48,470 nucleotides of DNA from Brevibacterium linens ATCC 9172 (GTDB lineage: Bacteria; Actinomycetota; Actinomycetes; Actinomycetales; Brevibacteriaceae): the NCBI RefSeq assembly GCF_900169165.1, contig NZ_FXYY01000024.1, positions 1 through 48,470 of the forward strand. Reading direction: 5' to 3'. This document shows positions 19,534-29,166 of this stretch, one piece after another. Every line of letters starts with the position of its first letter. Positions within the stretch are counted from its first letter, which is position 1. The notes under the pieces are model-generated. The model worked only from the letters and a program-made list of their open reading frames with translations, was not told where the DNA came from and made no database searches. A program made the translations under genes and the position numbers.

Positions 19534-21615
19534 TCACTTGTCGCGGCCGTGCCCCTTGCCGTTTCCGTGCCCCTTGCCTTTGCCTCCGCCGTTGCCCTGG
19601 CCCTTGATGACCTGGACGACTGTCGGGCGCGGCATCGCGGCCACTCCCTTATCGACATCGGTCGCGTCGACATAGTCGGGGAACTGCGAGTGCTGATCGG
19701 CATAGGAGCCGTCTTCGCCGGGGTGCTGGACCGCAACGAAAGCTGACTCATACTCGTCGTGGATGAGCGGTCCGCAGACCTCGGCCTCACGCGGCACCGA
19801 CAGGAACTGTTCGACTCGGCCGCGCTGCTTGCCCTCAATTGTCACCTTGAAGAGGCCGTCACAGTAGCCGATGCCGTCGGGAGCCCCGTCGGTGGAGATC
19901 CACAGATTGCCCGCCGAGTCGAAGGCGACGTTGTCCGGGCAGGAGATCGGTGAGACCTGATCGGCGGGGAATCCCGAGAAGTATGTGGCATCGCCCTGTT
20001 TCGGGTCTCCGCAGACGAGCAGCAGGGTCCAGTCGAAGTCCGTCCCGGTGTGGTCGCCGGAGCGTTCGGTGATCTCGACGATATGGCCGTCGCGGTTCTC
20101 CGTGCGCGGATTGGCCTCGTCGACTCCGGCCTTGCCGGAGGTTCCGCGGTCGGAGTTGTTCGTGCAGGCGACGTAGATCCGCCCGCTGACCGGGTTGGGT
20201 TCGACGTCCTCGCAGCGGTCCATCTTCGTCGGTCCGACCTTGTCCGCGGCCAGACGGGTGTTGACGAGGACTTCGTCGACGGAGAAGCCGGACACCTGCG
20301 ACTTGCCGTCCTTGACCAGCGGAAGCCACTGTCCGCTGCCATCGAACTCGCCGTCGGAGGGCACGTCACCGCTGCCGTCGATCTCGGACTTCGGGGAGTT
20401 GCCGGTGAACTTCGCGACATAGAGGTCGCCGTCGGTCAGCAGCGTCTTGTTGTGTTCGCGATCGCCTTCGATGAAGGTGTCCTTCGAGACGAACTTGTAG
20501 AGGTAGTCGAACCTCTCGTCGTCACCCATATAGGCGACGGCATGACCGGAGTCGGAGATCGTGACGTTGGCGCCCTCGTGCTTGAACCGCCCCATGTTCG
20601 TGTGCTTGACGGGAGTCGATTCCGGATCCCACGGGTCGACCTCGACGATCCAGCCGAAGCGGTTCGCCTCATTGGCATACCCGGGGTTGTTCGTGTCGAA
20701 GCGGTCGACATCGTTCTCCCAGCCGTTGGCCGAGTCTTCGCTGTCGAGCCCGTAGCGCTTGTCGGCGGCCGAGGTGCCCTGGGCCTTGAAGTAGGAGTTG
20801 AAGTTCTCTTCGCCGGAGACGACTGTTCCCCATGGGGTGAGTCCGCCCGAGCAGTTGCCCAGAGTGCCCTGAGCCTTGTCGCCCTGCGGGTAGTCCTTCG
20901 TCCGCAGCAGGTCGGAGCCCGCGGCGGGACCGGTGAACTCGTATTCGGTGTCGATGAGGAAGCGACGGTTCTTCGTCCCGTTGACGTCGACCGACCACGG
21001 GGAGTTCTTGTGGCGGCGTTCGAGCTCGACGACGGTCAGACCGTGCGCCTGCCGGCTGATGGCGCGCTTGTCGGCTGCGGCCATCGACTCCGGGTACATG
21101 ATCTCGTCGTTCGTGTACTCCTGGTTGGCGAAGAGCAGTGCCCGGTTCTCGTCGGACTCGTCGACCTGGATGGACAGGAAGTCGTTGTTGTAGCCGAACT
21201 GGCGACGCTGCGCTTCGGGGCTCTGGTTCTCCGGATCGAATTTGGGAGAGTCGGGGAACAGCGGGTCGCCCCACCGGACGATCGGATGCCAGGAGTAGCC
21301 CTGCGGAACGATGAACTCATCGACTTCGTGGTGAACGGGGTCGATGGCGGAGAACTTCAGCGTGCCGTGTCCGGCCGCAGCGGCGCTGCCGGCGGTCGGG
21401 CTGGGGGCGGTGGTCACGGCGAGCGCCAGGGCTCCCGCGGCAGAGGCGCCGAGGACGGCGCGACGGCTGAGCTTGGCGTCGACGATGTCACGGAAGTAGC
21501 CGTTCGACGAGGTGTTGCAGGTGGCCTTGAGACACGCGTTGTCGCATTTGAGGGCGCAGGTGACGGCGCTGCGCTTACCGCGTACGTGATCGGCCATCGG
21601 TAGGAATGTTCTCAT
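19534..21615 (-). CDS. phoX: PhoX-family (DUF839) exported phosphatase
   Basis: The 693-residue protein matches the PhoX family of calcium/iron-dependent alkaline phosphatases, which release phosphate outside the cell. The N-terminus is four-Cys (residues 20, 24, 28, 33), then a twin-arginine signal LSRRAVLG (about 49-56) followed by a hydrophobic stretch. This N-region before a Tat motif is typical of actinobacterial PhoX. The core has SGGLTPWGTVVSGEENFN and CEDVEPNP-type metal-site segments. The C-terminus is a short Gly/Lys/His tail (GKGHGNGKGHGRDK). ATG 21615 has GAGGAG seven bases upstream. A PHO-box-like repeat lies upstream, suggesting phosphate control. Confidence 0.88.
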   Translation of the reverse strand: MRTFLPMADHVRGKRSAVTCALKCDNACLKATCNTSSNGYFRDIVDAKLSRRAVLGASAAGALALAVTTAPSPTAGSAAAAGHGTLKFSAIDPVHHEVDEFIVPQGYSWHPIVRWGDPLFPDSPKFDPENQSPEAQRRQFGYNNDFLSIQVDESDENRALLFANQEYTNDEIMYPESMAAADKRAISRQAHGLTVVELERRHKNSPWSVDVNGTKNRRFLIDTEYEFTGPAAGSDLLRTKDYPQGDKAQGTLGNCSGGLTPWGTVVSGEENFNSYFKAQGTSAADKRYGLDSEDSANGWENDVDRFDTNNPGYANEANRFGWIVEVDPWDPESTPVKHTNMGRFKHEGANVTISDSGHAVAYMGDDERFDYLYKFVSKDTFIEGDREHNKTLLTDGDLYVAKFTGNSPKSEIDGSGDVPSDGEFDGSGQWLPLVKDGKSQVSGFSVDEVLVNTRLAADKVGPTKMDRCEDVEPNPVSGRIYVACTNNSDRGTSGKAGVDEANPRTENRDGHIVEITERSGDHTGTDFDWTLLLVCGDPKQGDATYFSGFPADQVSPISCPDNVAFDSAGNLWISTDGAPDGIGYCDGLFKVTIEGKQRGRVEQFLSVPREAEVCGPLIHDEYESAFVAVQHPGEDGSYADQHSQFPDYVDATDVDKGVAAMPRPTVVQVIKGQGNGGGKGKGHGNGKGHGRDK

Positions 21616-21721
21616 TGCTTCTCTCCTCGCATCATGATTCCGGCTCCCTCCGACAGCCCGACGATACGGTCCGATACCGGAGGGCTCACCCGGTCGAGAC
21701 TGTCACCGACACCTGACCCGA

Positions 21722-21752
21722 GTTCAACCCATGTGTGAACACAGGGTGAACC
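21722..21752 (-). promoter_or_regulatory. PHO-box-like direct repeat upstream of phoX
   Basis: Read on the minus strand, GTTCAC occurs twice exactly 11 bp apart (21751-21746 and 21740-21735), followed by a degenerate GGTTGA copy. Tandem 11-bp GTTCACC units are the known PhoP-binding layout in Streptomyces. The site ends about 107 bp before the phoX start. The regulator is inferred, not seen. Confidence 0.6.
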
Positions 21753-21761
21753 CTGGCACAC

Positions 21762-22523
21762 TCAGCCGATGTCGACGAGGGCGAGCACTCCCGGGGCGAG
21801 GAATCCGACGGCGTCGATGATGACGTGCGCCCACACCAGCGGCATGAGTCTGCCCTTGCGCAGGAAGTACCAGCCGAAGATGATGCCCATGGCGACGTTG
21901 CCGATGAATGGGCCGATGCCCTGGTAGAGGTGGTAGCTGGCCCGGAAGAGCGCCAGCGAGATGATGATCGGCCACGGTCCGTACCCCAGCTGCCGCAGTC
22001 GAAGTGCCCCGAAGCCGAAGATGAGCACCTCTTCGAGGATTCCGTTCTTCGCGGCCGAGAGCAGCAGCACCGGGATCGTCCACCAATGATCGCCGAGGTT
22101 GGACGGCTGGATCTCGGCCGTGATCCCCAATGCCCTGCCGCCCGCGTACACCCCGAGGGTGCCGATGCCGATCACGAGGAAGATGAGGGCACCGTGGCCG
22201 AGGTCGCGCAGTCGGTGCCCGTCGACTCCGAGCCGGATGGGCAGCGGCCGGGCCGGTCGGTCTCGACTGAGCAGGTAGAGCCCGAGGGCGACCGGCACCA
22301 GGGCGAAGCCGATGTCCAGAAGCTGGTAGATCAGGTCGAATCCGGGTCGGGGCGAGATCGAGGTGTTGAGTTTCGCCTGGGCGTCGCTGATCGGTCCGCG
22401 CGTGGCGATGTCTGCCAGGCGCACGATCGCGTAGACGGACGCCTGGCCCAGGGACAGCGCCGCGATGAGGCCGAGCTCGAACCACAGGCGCTTTCTCTCC
22501 TGCGGTTCGAGCTCGGTCGTCAT
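21762..22523 (-). CDS. CPBP family intramembrane protease
   Basis: The 253-residue membrane protein has about seven hydrophobic segments. It has the CPBP (Abi/CAAX-protease-like) motifs: NGILEEVLIFGFGALRLRQ (the paired Glu), SLALFRASYHLYQG (FRxxxH) and WAHVIIDAVGF (HxxxD). These residues form the proposed metal-type active site in Rce1-like proteins. It lies 24 bp downstream of the large RND exporter on the same strand, so the two are probably co-transcribed. A role in maturation or immunity is possible but not shown. Confidence 0.82.
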   Translation of the reverse strand: MTTELEPQERKRLWFELGLIAALSLGQASVYAIVRLADIATRGPISDAQAKLNTSISPRPGFDLIYQLLDIGFALVPVALGLYLLSRDRPARPLPIRLGVDGHRLRDLGHGALIFLVIGIGTLGVYAGGRALGITAEIQPSNLGDHWWTIPVLLLSAAKNGILEEVLIFGFGALRLRQLGYGPWPIIISLALFRASYHLYQGIGPFIGNVAMGIIFGWYFLRKGRLMPLVWAHVIIDAVGFLAPGVLALVDIG

Positions 22524-22547
22524 GGACTCAACTCTAGCGGGGACGGC

Positions 22548-25500
22548 TCAGTGTTTGGGTTCACCGTGCCCGTCGTCGACGTGGTCGGACCCCGTCGTCT
22601 CATCCGGCGCCGAGGCGGCCCCGGCCGAATCCGCGGACGTCGGGTCCACAGTCGGTGCGGGCGCCTCGGTGGGAGCCTCCCCTTCTGTCCGTGTCCGGGT
22701 GTCACCGGAACCGGCGGCAGTACCTGCACCGGCAAGCGCCGTGGCGGTCTCGCGCTGCCGCGCCCGGGCTTCGGCGGCGTCGAGGACCTCTCCGCGGGCC
22801 ATGTTCTTCACGTACTTCTTCTCGGCCCGGCGTTCCTTCACTCCTTCGAGCAGCAGGTAGAGCACCGGCACGAGGATGAGCGTGAGCAGCGTCGAGCTGA
22901 TCAGGCCGCCGATGACGACGATCGCCAACGGCTTCGAGATGAACACTCCCCCGCCGGTGAGCCCGAGGGCCATCGGCAGCAGCGCGAAGATCGTGGCGGC
23001 AGCGGTCATGAGGATCGGACGATAACGCAGCCGGGCGCCGTGGACGATGGCTGTGCGCAGGTCGACCCCGCGGATGCGGAAGTGGTTGATGAGGTCGATG
23101 AGCACGATCGCGTTCGTGACCACGATGCCGATGAGCATGAGCAGACCGATCATCGACGTCAGCCCCAGCGGGGTGTCGGTGATGAGCGAGAGCGCTACCG
23201 AACCGGTGGCCGCGAACGGGATCGAGACCAGCAGGATCAGCGGCTGCAGCAGTGACTTGAACGTGGCGACCATGATGATGAAGACGATGAGGATCGCCGC
23301 GAGCATCGCCAGTCCCAGCTGCGAGAACGCTTCGTTCTGCTCCTGGGTGGCACCGCCGGTGTCGACGGCGACCGTATCGGGCAGGTCCACCTCGTCGAGG
23401 GCGGACTGCACTTCGGTCGACACGGCTCCGAGGTCATCGCCCTCCGGGGTCACGGACACGGTGGTCGAGCGCTGCGAATCCGTGTGGCGGATCGTCGGAG
23501 CGGTCTTGACCTCCTTGACCTCGGCGACCTCATCGAGTTCGATGAAGCGCGGCTCCGAGGTCACGGGAGCGCCCGCGTTCGGGTCGCCGCCTGCCGTACC
23601 GGTGCCGCCGGCCGCTCCGGCACCGCCAGTCGCACCACCAGCGCCACCCGTGCCACCGGCGCCTCCGGCCGCGCCGGCATCACCTGAACCGCCGGCTCCT
23701 CCGGCTGCTCCTCCGGCACCTCCTGCCGCGCCTGCTCCGCCGGCAGGCGTCGCTTCTTCCGGCTTGCCCGGGATCTTGAGTTCACGCAGCTTCTCCACAG
23801 TGTCGGCATTGCGGTCGAAGAGCAGCACCGAATGCGAGACATCGTCGATGACGACCTCACCGATCTGCTGACCATGCATGGCACGCTGCACATACTGGCC
23901 GATGGACGCCTCGGTGAGGTTCTCCTCTGCGGCCTTCTCATGGTCGACCTTGACCTCGATCACGGGCTGGACCGCAGCGATATCGCTGGTCACCGACTGT
24001 GCCGAGGACACGCCTTCGAGCTTGTCGCTGACCTTCTTCGTCGCGTCTTCGAGTTCCTGCGCGTCGGTGGCCGTGAGCGTGACGTCGATCGTCTGCGCAC
24101 CCGGGGTCGAGCTCTGGCTCGCCACCTCGACGTCGCCGGCGCCCTTGAGATCGTCGAACTGCTTCTGCAGGTCCGCGGAGATCGACTGCGCCGAGACTCC
24201 GGACTTCGTGTTGACGATATAGGTACCTGTCAGGGACGAATCGTCGGTGAAGCCGAATGACGTGCCGCCCAGCGACAGCTGGTAGTTGTCGACGTCGGAT
24301 TCGTCGGCGAGGATGTCCTCGACCTTCTTCGCCTGCTCCGATGCCTCGTCGAGGTCCGTGCCCGGGTCGAAGGTCTGAGAGATCTGCAGGGAGTCCTGCC
24401 CGGTGTCGCCGAAGAGTTCGGTCTTCAGCTGCGGGATCATCGCTCCGGTGCCGGCGAGGATGAGCACGGCGATGAGGATCATGACGATCGGGTGCTTCGT
24501 CGAGAACCCGATGACCGGCATATAGGTCTTCTGCAGACGGGTCACCGGCGAGTGCATTCCGGCGAGTTCGTCGACTGCTTCCGTGCCGTCTGCGGATTCG
24601 CCGTAGCGCGGACCGCCCGCGGCCACTCCGGTCGGTTCGGACCGGGTGGAGGCTTCGCCTCGCGCAGAGGCAGCAGCCGGAAGGGAGGAATCGGCATCGT
24701 CGCGCGGGCCGGTGTCCTCGGCTGCGGCACCGGCGGCGACGAGGTCGCGCTTCTTGTCGGCCTTCTTCGCCGCCTTCTTCTCTGTCCGCCACTGCGACAG
24801 CATCGACTTGCGGCTGCGGCGGATCTCGGTCTTCTCAGCGCGGGTGAGTTTGACCTTCGCTTCACGCTGACGGAGGAACCAGTACGCGAGGACGGGCACG
24901 ATCGTCAGCGCCACGAACAGGGAGGAGAGCAGGGCGATGGTCGCGGTCAGGGCGAAGGGCCGGAACATCTCGCCGGTCTGCCCGGTCACGAACGCCAGCG
25001 GCAGGAACACAGCCACCGTGGTCAGCGTCGATGCGGTGATGGCCCCGGCCACCTCGGAGACGGCGGCGAGGATGTTCGAGAATTTGTCACCACCGGAGGC
25101 GTGGCGCCTGCGGATCGCTTCGATGACGACGATGGAGTCGTCGACGACGCGGCCGACGGAGATCGTCAGCGCACCGAGGGTGAGCATGTTGAGGGTCTCC
25201 CCGCCCATCCACAGGCCGATCATGGCGATGAGGAGGGAGAGCGGAATGGAGATGGCGGTGATGATCGTCGCCCGCACCGACAGCAGGAAGACGAGGATGA
25301 CGAGGACCGCGAAGATCAGGCCCAGCCCACCCTCGTTGAGGAGGTCGTGGATGGACTGCTCGATGAACGGTGCCTGGTCGAACGCGGAGACGAACTCAGT
25401 GTTGTCGCCCATCATCTTCTCGAGTTCAGGCAGCTTGTCGGCCACCGCGTGTGAGACGTCGACGGTGTTCGCGTCGGATTCCTTCATCACCGACACGGAC

Positions 25501-26333
25501 AGCGACGGCTGTCCGTTGGTGCGCGAGATCGATTCGACGGGCTCGTCGACGAGCTTGACGTCGGCGACGTCGGAGACCTGGATCGGTCCGTCCTTGCCGG
25601 AGATGACGAGGTCCTTGATCGCATCGATCGAGCGGATGCGCGTGCCGACCTCGACCGGGGCCGTGCCGTCGGCGCCCTTGAGCTCACCCGCCGAGGTGGG
25701 GACGCCGTTGGATTGGAGGATTCCGGCCACCTCGTCGAGGTTGGCTCCTTCGTCCTCGAGATCGTCACGACGGATGCTGATCTCGACCTGTTTGGTCGTC
25801 GCACCGGCAATCTGCACCTGGGAGACTCCGTCGACCTTCTTCAGCTCCGGTTCGACCATGTCCTCGAGATTCGCGGTCAGCTGGTCTTCATCGGCGTCGG
25901 AGGTCACGGAGAGGGCGAGCACCGGAATATCGTCGGTGCCCATCATCATGACGTTCGGTTCGACCCCGTCGGGCAGGGTCGGCTGCACTTGGGAGACCGC
26001 GCGCTGCAGAGCACGGACGACGTCATCGGAGTCGTCGCCGTACTTCGTGCCCACGGTGATCTGCGAACTGCCCGCCGAGGATGTCGAGGTCATGTCCTCG
26101 ACTTCGGGCAGTGCGGTCAGCGCCCCTTCGAGGGGGTCGGTGACTTCGGATTCGACGGCCTCGGGGGTCGCCCCCTCGTAGGAGGCGGTGACCGTGGCCT
26201 GTGGGTTGTCGAGGGATGGGAAGAGCTCTTGCTTGAGGGCACCGGCTCCGATGACGCCGAAGATGACGGCAACGACGGAGATGAGCGCGATGAGCGCCCG
26301 GTTCTTCAAGCTCAGCCGGGTCAGGAATCTCAC
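22548..26333 (-). CDS. RND superfamily exporter (AcrB/SwrC-like) with large insertions
   Basis: The 1261-residue protein has the duplicated RND topology: an N-terminal helix, a large extracytoplasmic domain, a six-helix bundle, then the same again. The helix-4 proton-relay aspartates are seen in VGRVVDDSIVVIE (about residue 397). SwrC-like exporters act alone in Gram-positives, and no adaptor gene lies nearby. Two insertions stand out: a 110-residue basic/low-complexity cytosolic loop between helices 6 and 7 (about residues 490-605, KKAAKKADKKRD-type), and a Gly/Ala-rich run of about 60 residues (about 860-922) in the second extracytoplasmic region. The start is GTG 26333. Confidence 0.9.
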   Translation of the reverse strand: MRFLTRLSLKNRALIALISVVAVIFGVIGAGALKQELFPSLDNPQATVTASYEGATPEAVESEVTDPLEGALTALPEVEDMTSTSSAGSSQITVGTKYGDDSDDVVRALQRAVSQVQPTLPDGVEPNVMMMGTDDIPVLALSVTSDADEDQLTANLEDMVEPELKKVDGVSQVQIAGATTKQVEISIRRDDLEDEGANLDEVAGILQSNGVPTSAGELKGADGTAPVEVGTRIRSIDAIKDLVISGKDGPIQVSDVADVKLVDEPVESISRTNGQPSLSVSVMKESDANTVDVSHAVADKLPELEKMMGDNTEFVSAFDQAPFIEQSIHDLLNEGGLGLIFAVLVILVFLLSVRATIITAISIPLSLLIAMIGLWMGGETLNMLTLGALTISVGRVVDDSIVVIEAIRRRHASGGDKFSNILAAVSEVAGAITASTLTTVAVFLPLAFVTGQTGEMFRPFALTATIALLSSLFVALTIVPVLAYWFLRQREAKVKLTRAEKTEIRRSRKSMLSQWRTEKKAAKKADKKRDLVAAGAAAEDTGPRDDADSSLPAAASARGEASTRSEPTGVAAGGPRYGESADGTEAVDELAGMHSPVTRLQKTYMPVIGFSTKHPIVMILIAVLILAGTGAMIPQLKTELFGDTGQDSLQISQTFDPGTDLDEASEQAKKVEDILADESDVDNYQLSLGGTSFGFTDDSSLTGTYIVNTKSGVSAQSISADLQKQFDDLKGAGDVEVASQSSTPGAQTIDVTLTATDAQELEDATKKVSDKLEGVSSAQSVTSDIAAVQPVIEVKVDHEKAAEENLTEASIGQYVQRAMHGQQIGEVVIDDVSHSVLLFDRNADTVEKLRELKIPGKPEEATPAGGAGAAGGAGGAAGGAGGSGDAGAAGGAGGTGGAGGATGGAGAAGGTGTAGGDPNAGAPVTSEPRFIELDEVAEVKEVKTAPTIRHTDSQRSTTVSVTPEGDDLGAVSTEVQSALDEVDLPDTVAVDTGGATQEQNEAFSQLGLAMLAAILIVFIIMVATFKSLLQPLILLVSIPFAATGSVALSLITDTPLGLTSMIGLLMLIGIVVTNAIVLIDLINHFRIRGVDLRTAIVHGARLRYRPILMTAAATIFALLPMALGLTGGGVFISKPLAIVVIGGLISSTLLTLILVPVLYLLLEGVKERRAEKKYVKNMARGEVLDAAEARARQRETATALAGAGTAAGSGDTRTRTEGEAPTEAPAPTVDPTSADSAGAASAPDETTGSDHVDDGHGEPKH

Positions 26334-26474
26334 GGAGGGGGACTTTCTTTGTCGTAGACAGGGCGACGACGCAGAACGCCGACAGAGCCATCCTAGTGAG
26401 TGTCCGCTGAGCCGCCCATGAGGAAAACCTGACTTCTCGGAATCAGAACCGGGGCGCGCCCAGCCGCACCTGCG

Positions 26475-27728
26475 TCACTGAGTCGAAGCCGGCTGCCTCG
26501 GTCGGGTCTCGCGGCCGAAGAACCACAGACCGGCGGCGATGATGCCGAGGACACCGGTGAGCAGGAACGCCCACGAGTAGTCGAAGTGGTCGACGACGGC
26601 TCCGGCGATGATCGGGCCGAGGATCGCTCCGCCGTCGAGGGCCATCTGGTAGCGGGCGAGCACTCGGCCGCCCTTGCGTTCGCGGCCGATGACATCGGCG
26701 ACGGTGGCCTGTTGCGCGGGATTGGCCAGGCCGGATCCGACTCCGGCGATGACCGAGAAGGCGAAGAACAGCCAGATCGAGTCGATGAAGGCCAACGCCG
26801 CGGTCGTCACGCCGAGGACGAACAGACCCCATTGGATGAAGGGCTTGCGCCCGACGGTGTCCGCGAAGCGCCCCACGACCGTGACCGCCGAGGCATTGCC
26901 GATGGCGAACATGGTCAGAGCCAGTCCGGCCACGGCGGTATCGGCTTTGAGGGCCTGGATGGCGAAGAGCGGGTAGATGGCCACACGGATGCCCATCGCC
27001 GACCAGCCTTGGACGAAAGCGGAGATGAGCGCGGAGCGGTAGGCCGAATCTTTCCAGGCTTCCCGGAAGGACATGACTTCCTGCTGCTCCTTGTCCTTCT
27101 CCGCCTCCAGGCGGGCACGCCCGGACTTCGTGGAGGAGCCGAATGAGGCGGTGGAGCCGAGGAAGACGCGGACGACGATGGCGGCGATGAGCAGACCGAC
27201 GGCGTAGATGACGAACGGGATGCGCATCCCCCATCCGGCCATCGCACCGCCGAGGACGGGCCCGGCGATATTGCCGACGAGGAACGCTGTCGCATACGTC
27301 GAAGAGGCTTTCGCACGGGCGTCGATCGGGGCGAGCCGGACGATGAGGGCCATCGCGGAGACGCTGAACATGGTCGAGCCGATGCCGCCGAGCCCGCGGA
27401 AGATCAGCAGCTGCCAGTAGTTCTGGGCGAAGGCGACGGCCGCGGTGGAGGCGGCGACGATGAGGAGGCCGGTGATGTAGATTCGGCGTTCACCGAAGGC
27501 ATCGACGAGGCGGCCAGACGAGGGTGAGAACACGAACCGGAAGAATGCGAACGAGGAGACGACGATGGTTGCGGCCGTGACCCCGAAGTCGAAGCTCGCT
27601 GCGAACTGCGGCAGGACGGGAGCGATGATTCCGTAGCCGAGGGCGACGATGAAGGCCGCTGCCACGAGGACGTAGATCTCCTTGGGCAGGCGGCGCGTTT
27701 CCGGAGCCTCGGTGTCGGGTGTGCTCAC
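26475..27728 (-). CDS. MFS transporter
   Basis: The 417-residue protein has twelve predicted transmembrane helices, with the MFS loop motif between helices 2 and 3 (SPSSGRLVDAFGERR) and a copy in the second half (VVGRFADTVGRKPFI). The central loop is charged. It resembles drug-exporting DHA1-type carriers. The true start is GTG 27728, which overlaps the nitroreductase stop (GTGA); the open frame extends upstream only as shadow sequence. Coupling to msrA and nitroreductase suggests a detoxification or redox-stress role, which is inference. Confidence 0.87.
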   Translation of the reverse strand: MSTPDTEAPETRRLPKEIYVLVAAAFIVALGYGIIAPVLPQFAASFDFGVTAATIVVSSFAFFRFVFSPSSGRLVDAFGERRIYITGLLIVAASTAAVAFAQNYWQLLIFRGLGGIGSTMFSVSAMALIVRLAPIDARAKASSTYATAFLVGNIAGPVLGGAMAGWGMRIPFVIYAVGLLIAAIVVRVFLGSTASFGSSTKSGRARLEAEKDKEQQEVMSFREAWKDSAYRSALISAFVQGWSAMGIRVAIYPLFAIQALKADTAVAGLALTMFAIGNASAVTVVGRFADTVGRKPFIQWGLFVLGVTTAALAFIDSIWLFFAFSVIAGVGSGLANPAQQATVADVIGRERKGGRVLARYQMALDGGAILGPIIAGAVVDHFDYSWAFLLTGVLGIIAAGLWFFGRETRPRQPASTQ

Positions 27729-28588
27729 AGGGTATCGAGGAACTGTTCGGGCTTCGGCAGGGGGCGGGTGCTCGTGGTCAGCCGCTGTCGGTAGCGTTCG
27801 GAAACGGCTCCGATGTAGAACCAGCCCATGAGCAGCTCGTGATCGGCAAGACGGTGGAGGCGGCGGACCGGTTCGGTGTTCGTCAGTGTGCCTGAGCGCC
27901 ACATGACTCCCCAGCCGGCTTGCCACAGGGCGAGTTCGAGCAGGTGGCCGGCACCGGCGGCGGTGGCGTGCTGCTCCCATTCGGGAACCTTGTCATGTGT
28001 GACCGGTGAGGAGACGAGGGCGAGGAGGAGCTCTGCCCGCAGCGGCTTCGTGTTGGTCTCGCCGGGTTTGCGGACCACTCCGGCGGCTTCGTCGAGGGCG
28101 TCGCCGAGGCGGTGCCGGTCGTGGCCGCGGATGATGAGGAAGCGCCAGGGGCGCAGTGACTTGTGGTCGGCGACCGAGGAGATCGATCGGATGATCTCGA
28201 GCAGGTCGGAATCGTTCGGGGTCTCCGGGTCGACCTTCGAGATCGACCGTCGGGTGCTCAGAGCGTGGAGGACGGGATCGGCGACGATGTCGATCGATGA
28301 CGGCACCGAGTAGTCGGGTCCGCGGCGGCTGGGCGTCACGGCTGCCGTTCGGTCACTCGCCGAGGCGGCGGCATCCTCGGCGAGGTCAGCGTAGTTCTCG
28401 CTCTGCGCTGAGCGGGCGGTCTGCGCGTCCTGCGCGGCGAGGTTCTTCGCCCACGGGCCGGTGTTGCCGTCGAGGAAGTGGGCACGGACCCGATCTTTGG
28501 TCACTTCGCAGGCGTCGCCCGCGTCTGTGGTTCGTTTGTGCTTCTTGTGTGCGGACTTCTTGCCCTTGTCCTTCTTGTGGCCGCCCAT
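27725..28588 (-). CDS. Nitroreductase family protein
   Basis: The 287-residue product contains an FMN-dependent nitroreductase fold (about residues 85-280), with ALSTRRSISK for FMN phosphate binding, LRPWRFLIIRG and GAGHLLELALWQAGWGVMWRSG. The N-terminal 85 residues are unusual: a Lys/His-rich start (GGHKKDKGKKSAHKKHKR) followed by an acidic/Ala-rich linker. I chose ATG 28588, which shares a base with the msrA stop (TGATG); GTG 28600 would add four residues. It lies between msrA and an MFS transporter in a coupled set. Substrate unknown. Confidence 0.83.
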   Translation of the reverse strand: MGGHKKDKGKKSAHKKHKRTTDAGDACEVTKDRVRAHFLDGNTGPWAKNLAAQDAQTARSAQSENYADLAEDAAASASDRTAAVTPSRRGPDYSVPSSIDIVADPVLHALSTRRSISKVDPETPNDSDLLEIIRSISSVADHKSLRPWRFLIIRGHDRHRLGDALDEAAGVVRKPGETNTKPLRAELLLALVSSPVTHDKVPEWEQHATAAGAGHLLELALWQAGWGVMWRSGTLTNTEPVRRLHRLADHELLMGWFYIGAVSERYRQRLTTSTRPLPKPEQFLDTL

Positions 28589-29118
28589 CAGCTCACCCAC
28601 TCGGCGAAGGCGGTGCGGGCCTTGCGCAGTTTCGGGTCGATGATGACACGGCAGTAGCCGTTGTCCGGGTTCGCGGTGTAGAAGTCCTGGTAGACCGCCT
28701 CGGCGGGATAGAAGGTGCCCAGCGGTTCGAGGGTGGTCACGATCGGATCGTCGAAGAGGGTCTGCGCGGATTCGATGGCTTCGGCGAAGTGCTGCTTCTC
28801 GGTCTCGTCGCGGTAGAACATGGCCGACCGGTATTGGGTGCCGACGTCGTAGCCCTGGCGGTTGAGGCTCGTGGGGTCATGGCCGGTGAAGAACAGTCCG
28901 AGGATGACGTCTTCGGGGACGATGTCGGCGTCGAAGGTCACCTGCAGGGCCTCGGCGTGGCCGGTCATCCCGGAGCAGACCTCACGGTAGCCGGGATCGT
29001 CGGTGTGTCCGCCGGTGTAGCCGGAGATCACTTCTCTCACGCCGGTGGTCCGCTGATAGACGGCATCGAGGCACCAGAAGCAGCCGGCGCCGAGGGTGAG
29101 GGTACGAAGATCGCTCAT
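28588..29118 (-). CDS. msrA: Peptide-methionine (S)-S-oxide reductase
   Basis: The enzyme repairs oxidised methionine. The 176-residue protein has the catalytic GCFWC motif at residues 12-16, then SGYTGG, YREVCSGMTGHAEALQVTFD, and GYDVGTQYRSAMFY, all typical of MsrA. It begins an ATG 49 bp downstream of def. The gene leads directly into the nitroreductase and MFS genes. Confidence 0.96.
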   Translation of the reverse strand: MSDLRTLTLGAGCFWCLDAVYQRTTGVREVISGYTGGHTDDPGYREVCSGMTGHAEALQVTFDADIVPEDVILGLFFTGHDPTSLNRQGYDVGTQYRSAMFYRDETEKQHFAEAIESAQTLFDDPIVTTLEPLGTFYPAEAVYQDFYTANPDNGYCRVIIDPKLRKARTAFAEWVS

Positions 29119-29166
29119 GCACCGTATAACGATGACGCGCGCAGGTTATTCCCAGCAGGTCTCGCC

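Noticed and set aside
20050..21603. 517-residue plus-strand frame opposite phoX
   Set aside because: The phoX frame contains a Tat signal and family motifs; the opposite frame is an antisense shadow.
22548..26333. Classification of the RND protein as MmpL
   Set aside because: The duplicated AcrB-like organisation with large extracytoplasmic domains and DD in helix 4 fits the SwrC/AcrB branch; MmpL signature loops are not evident.
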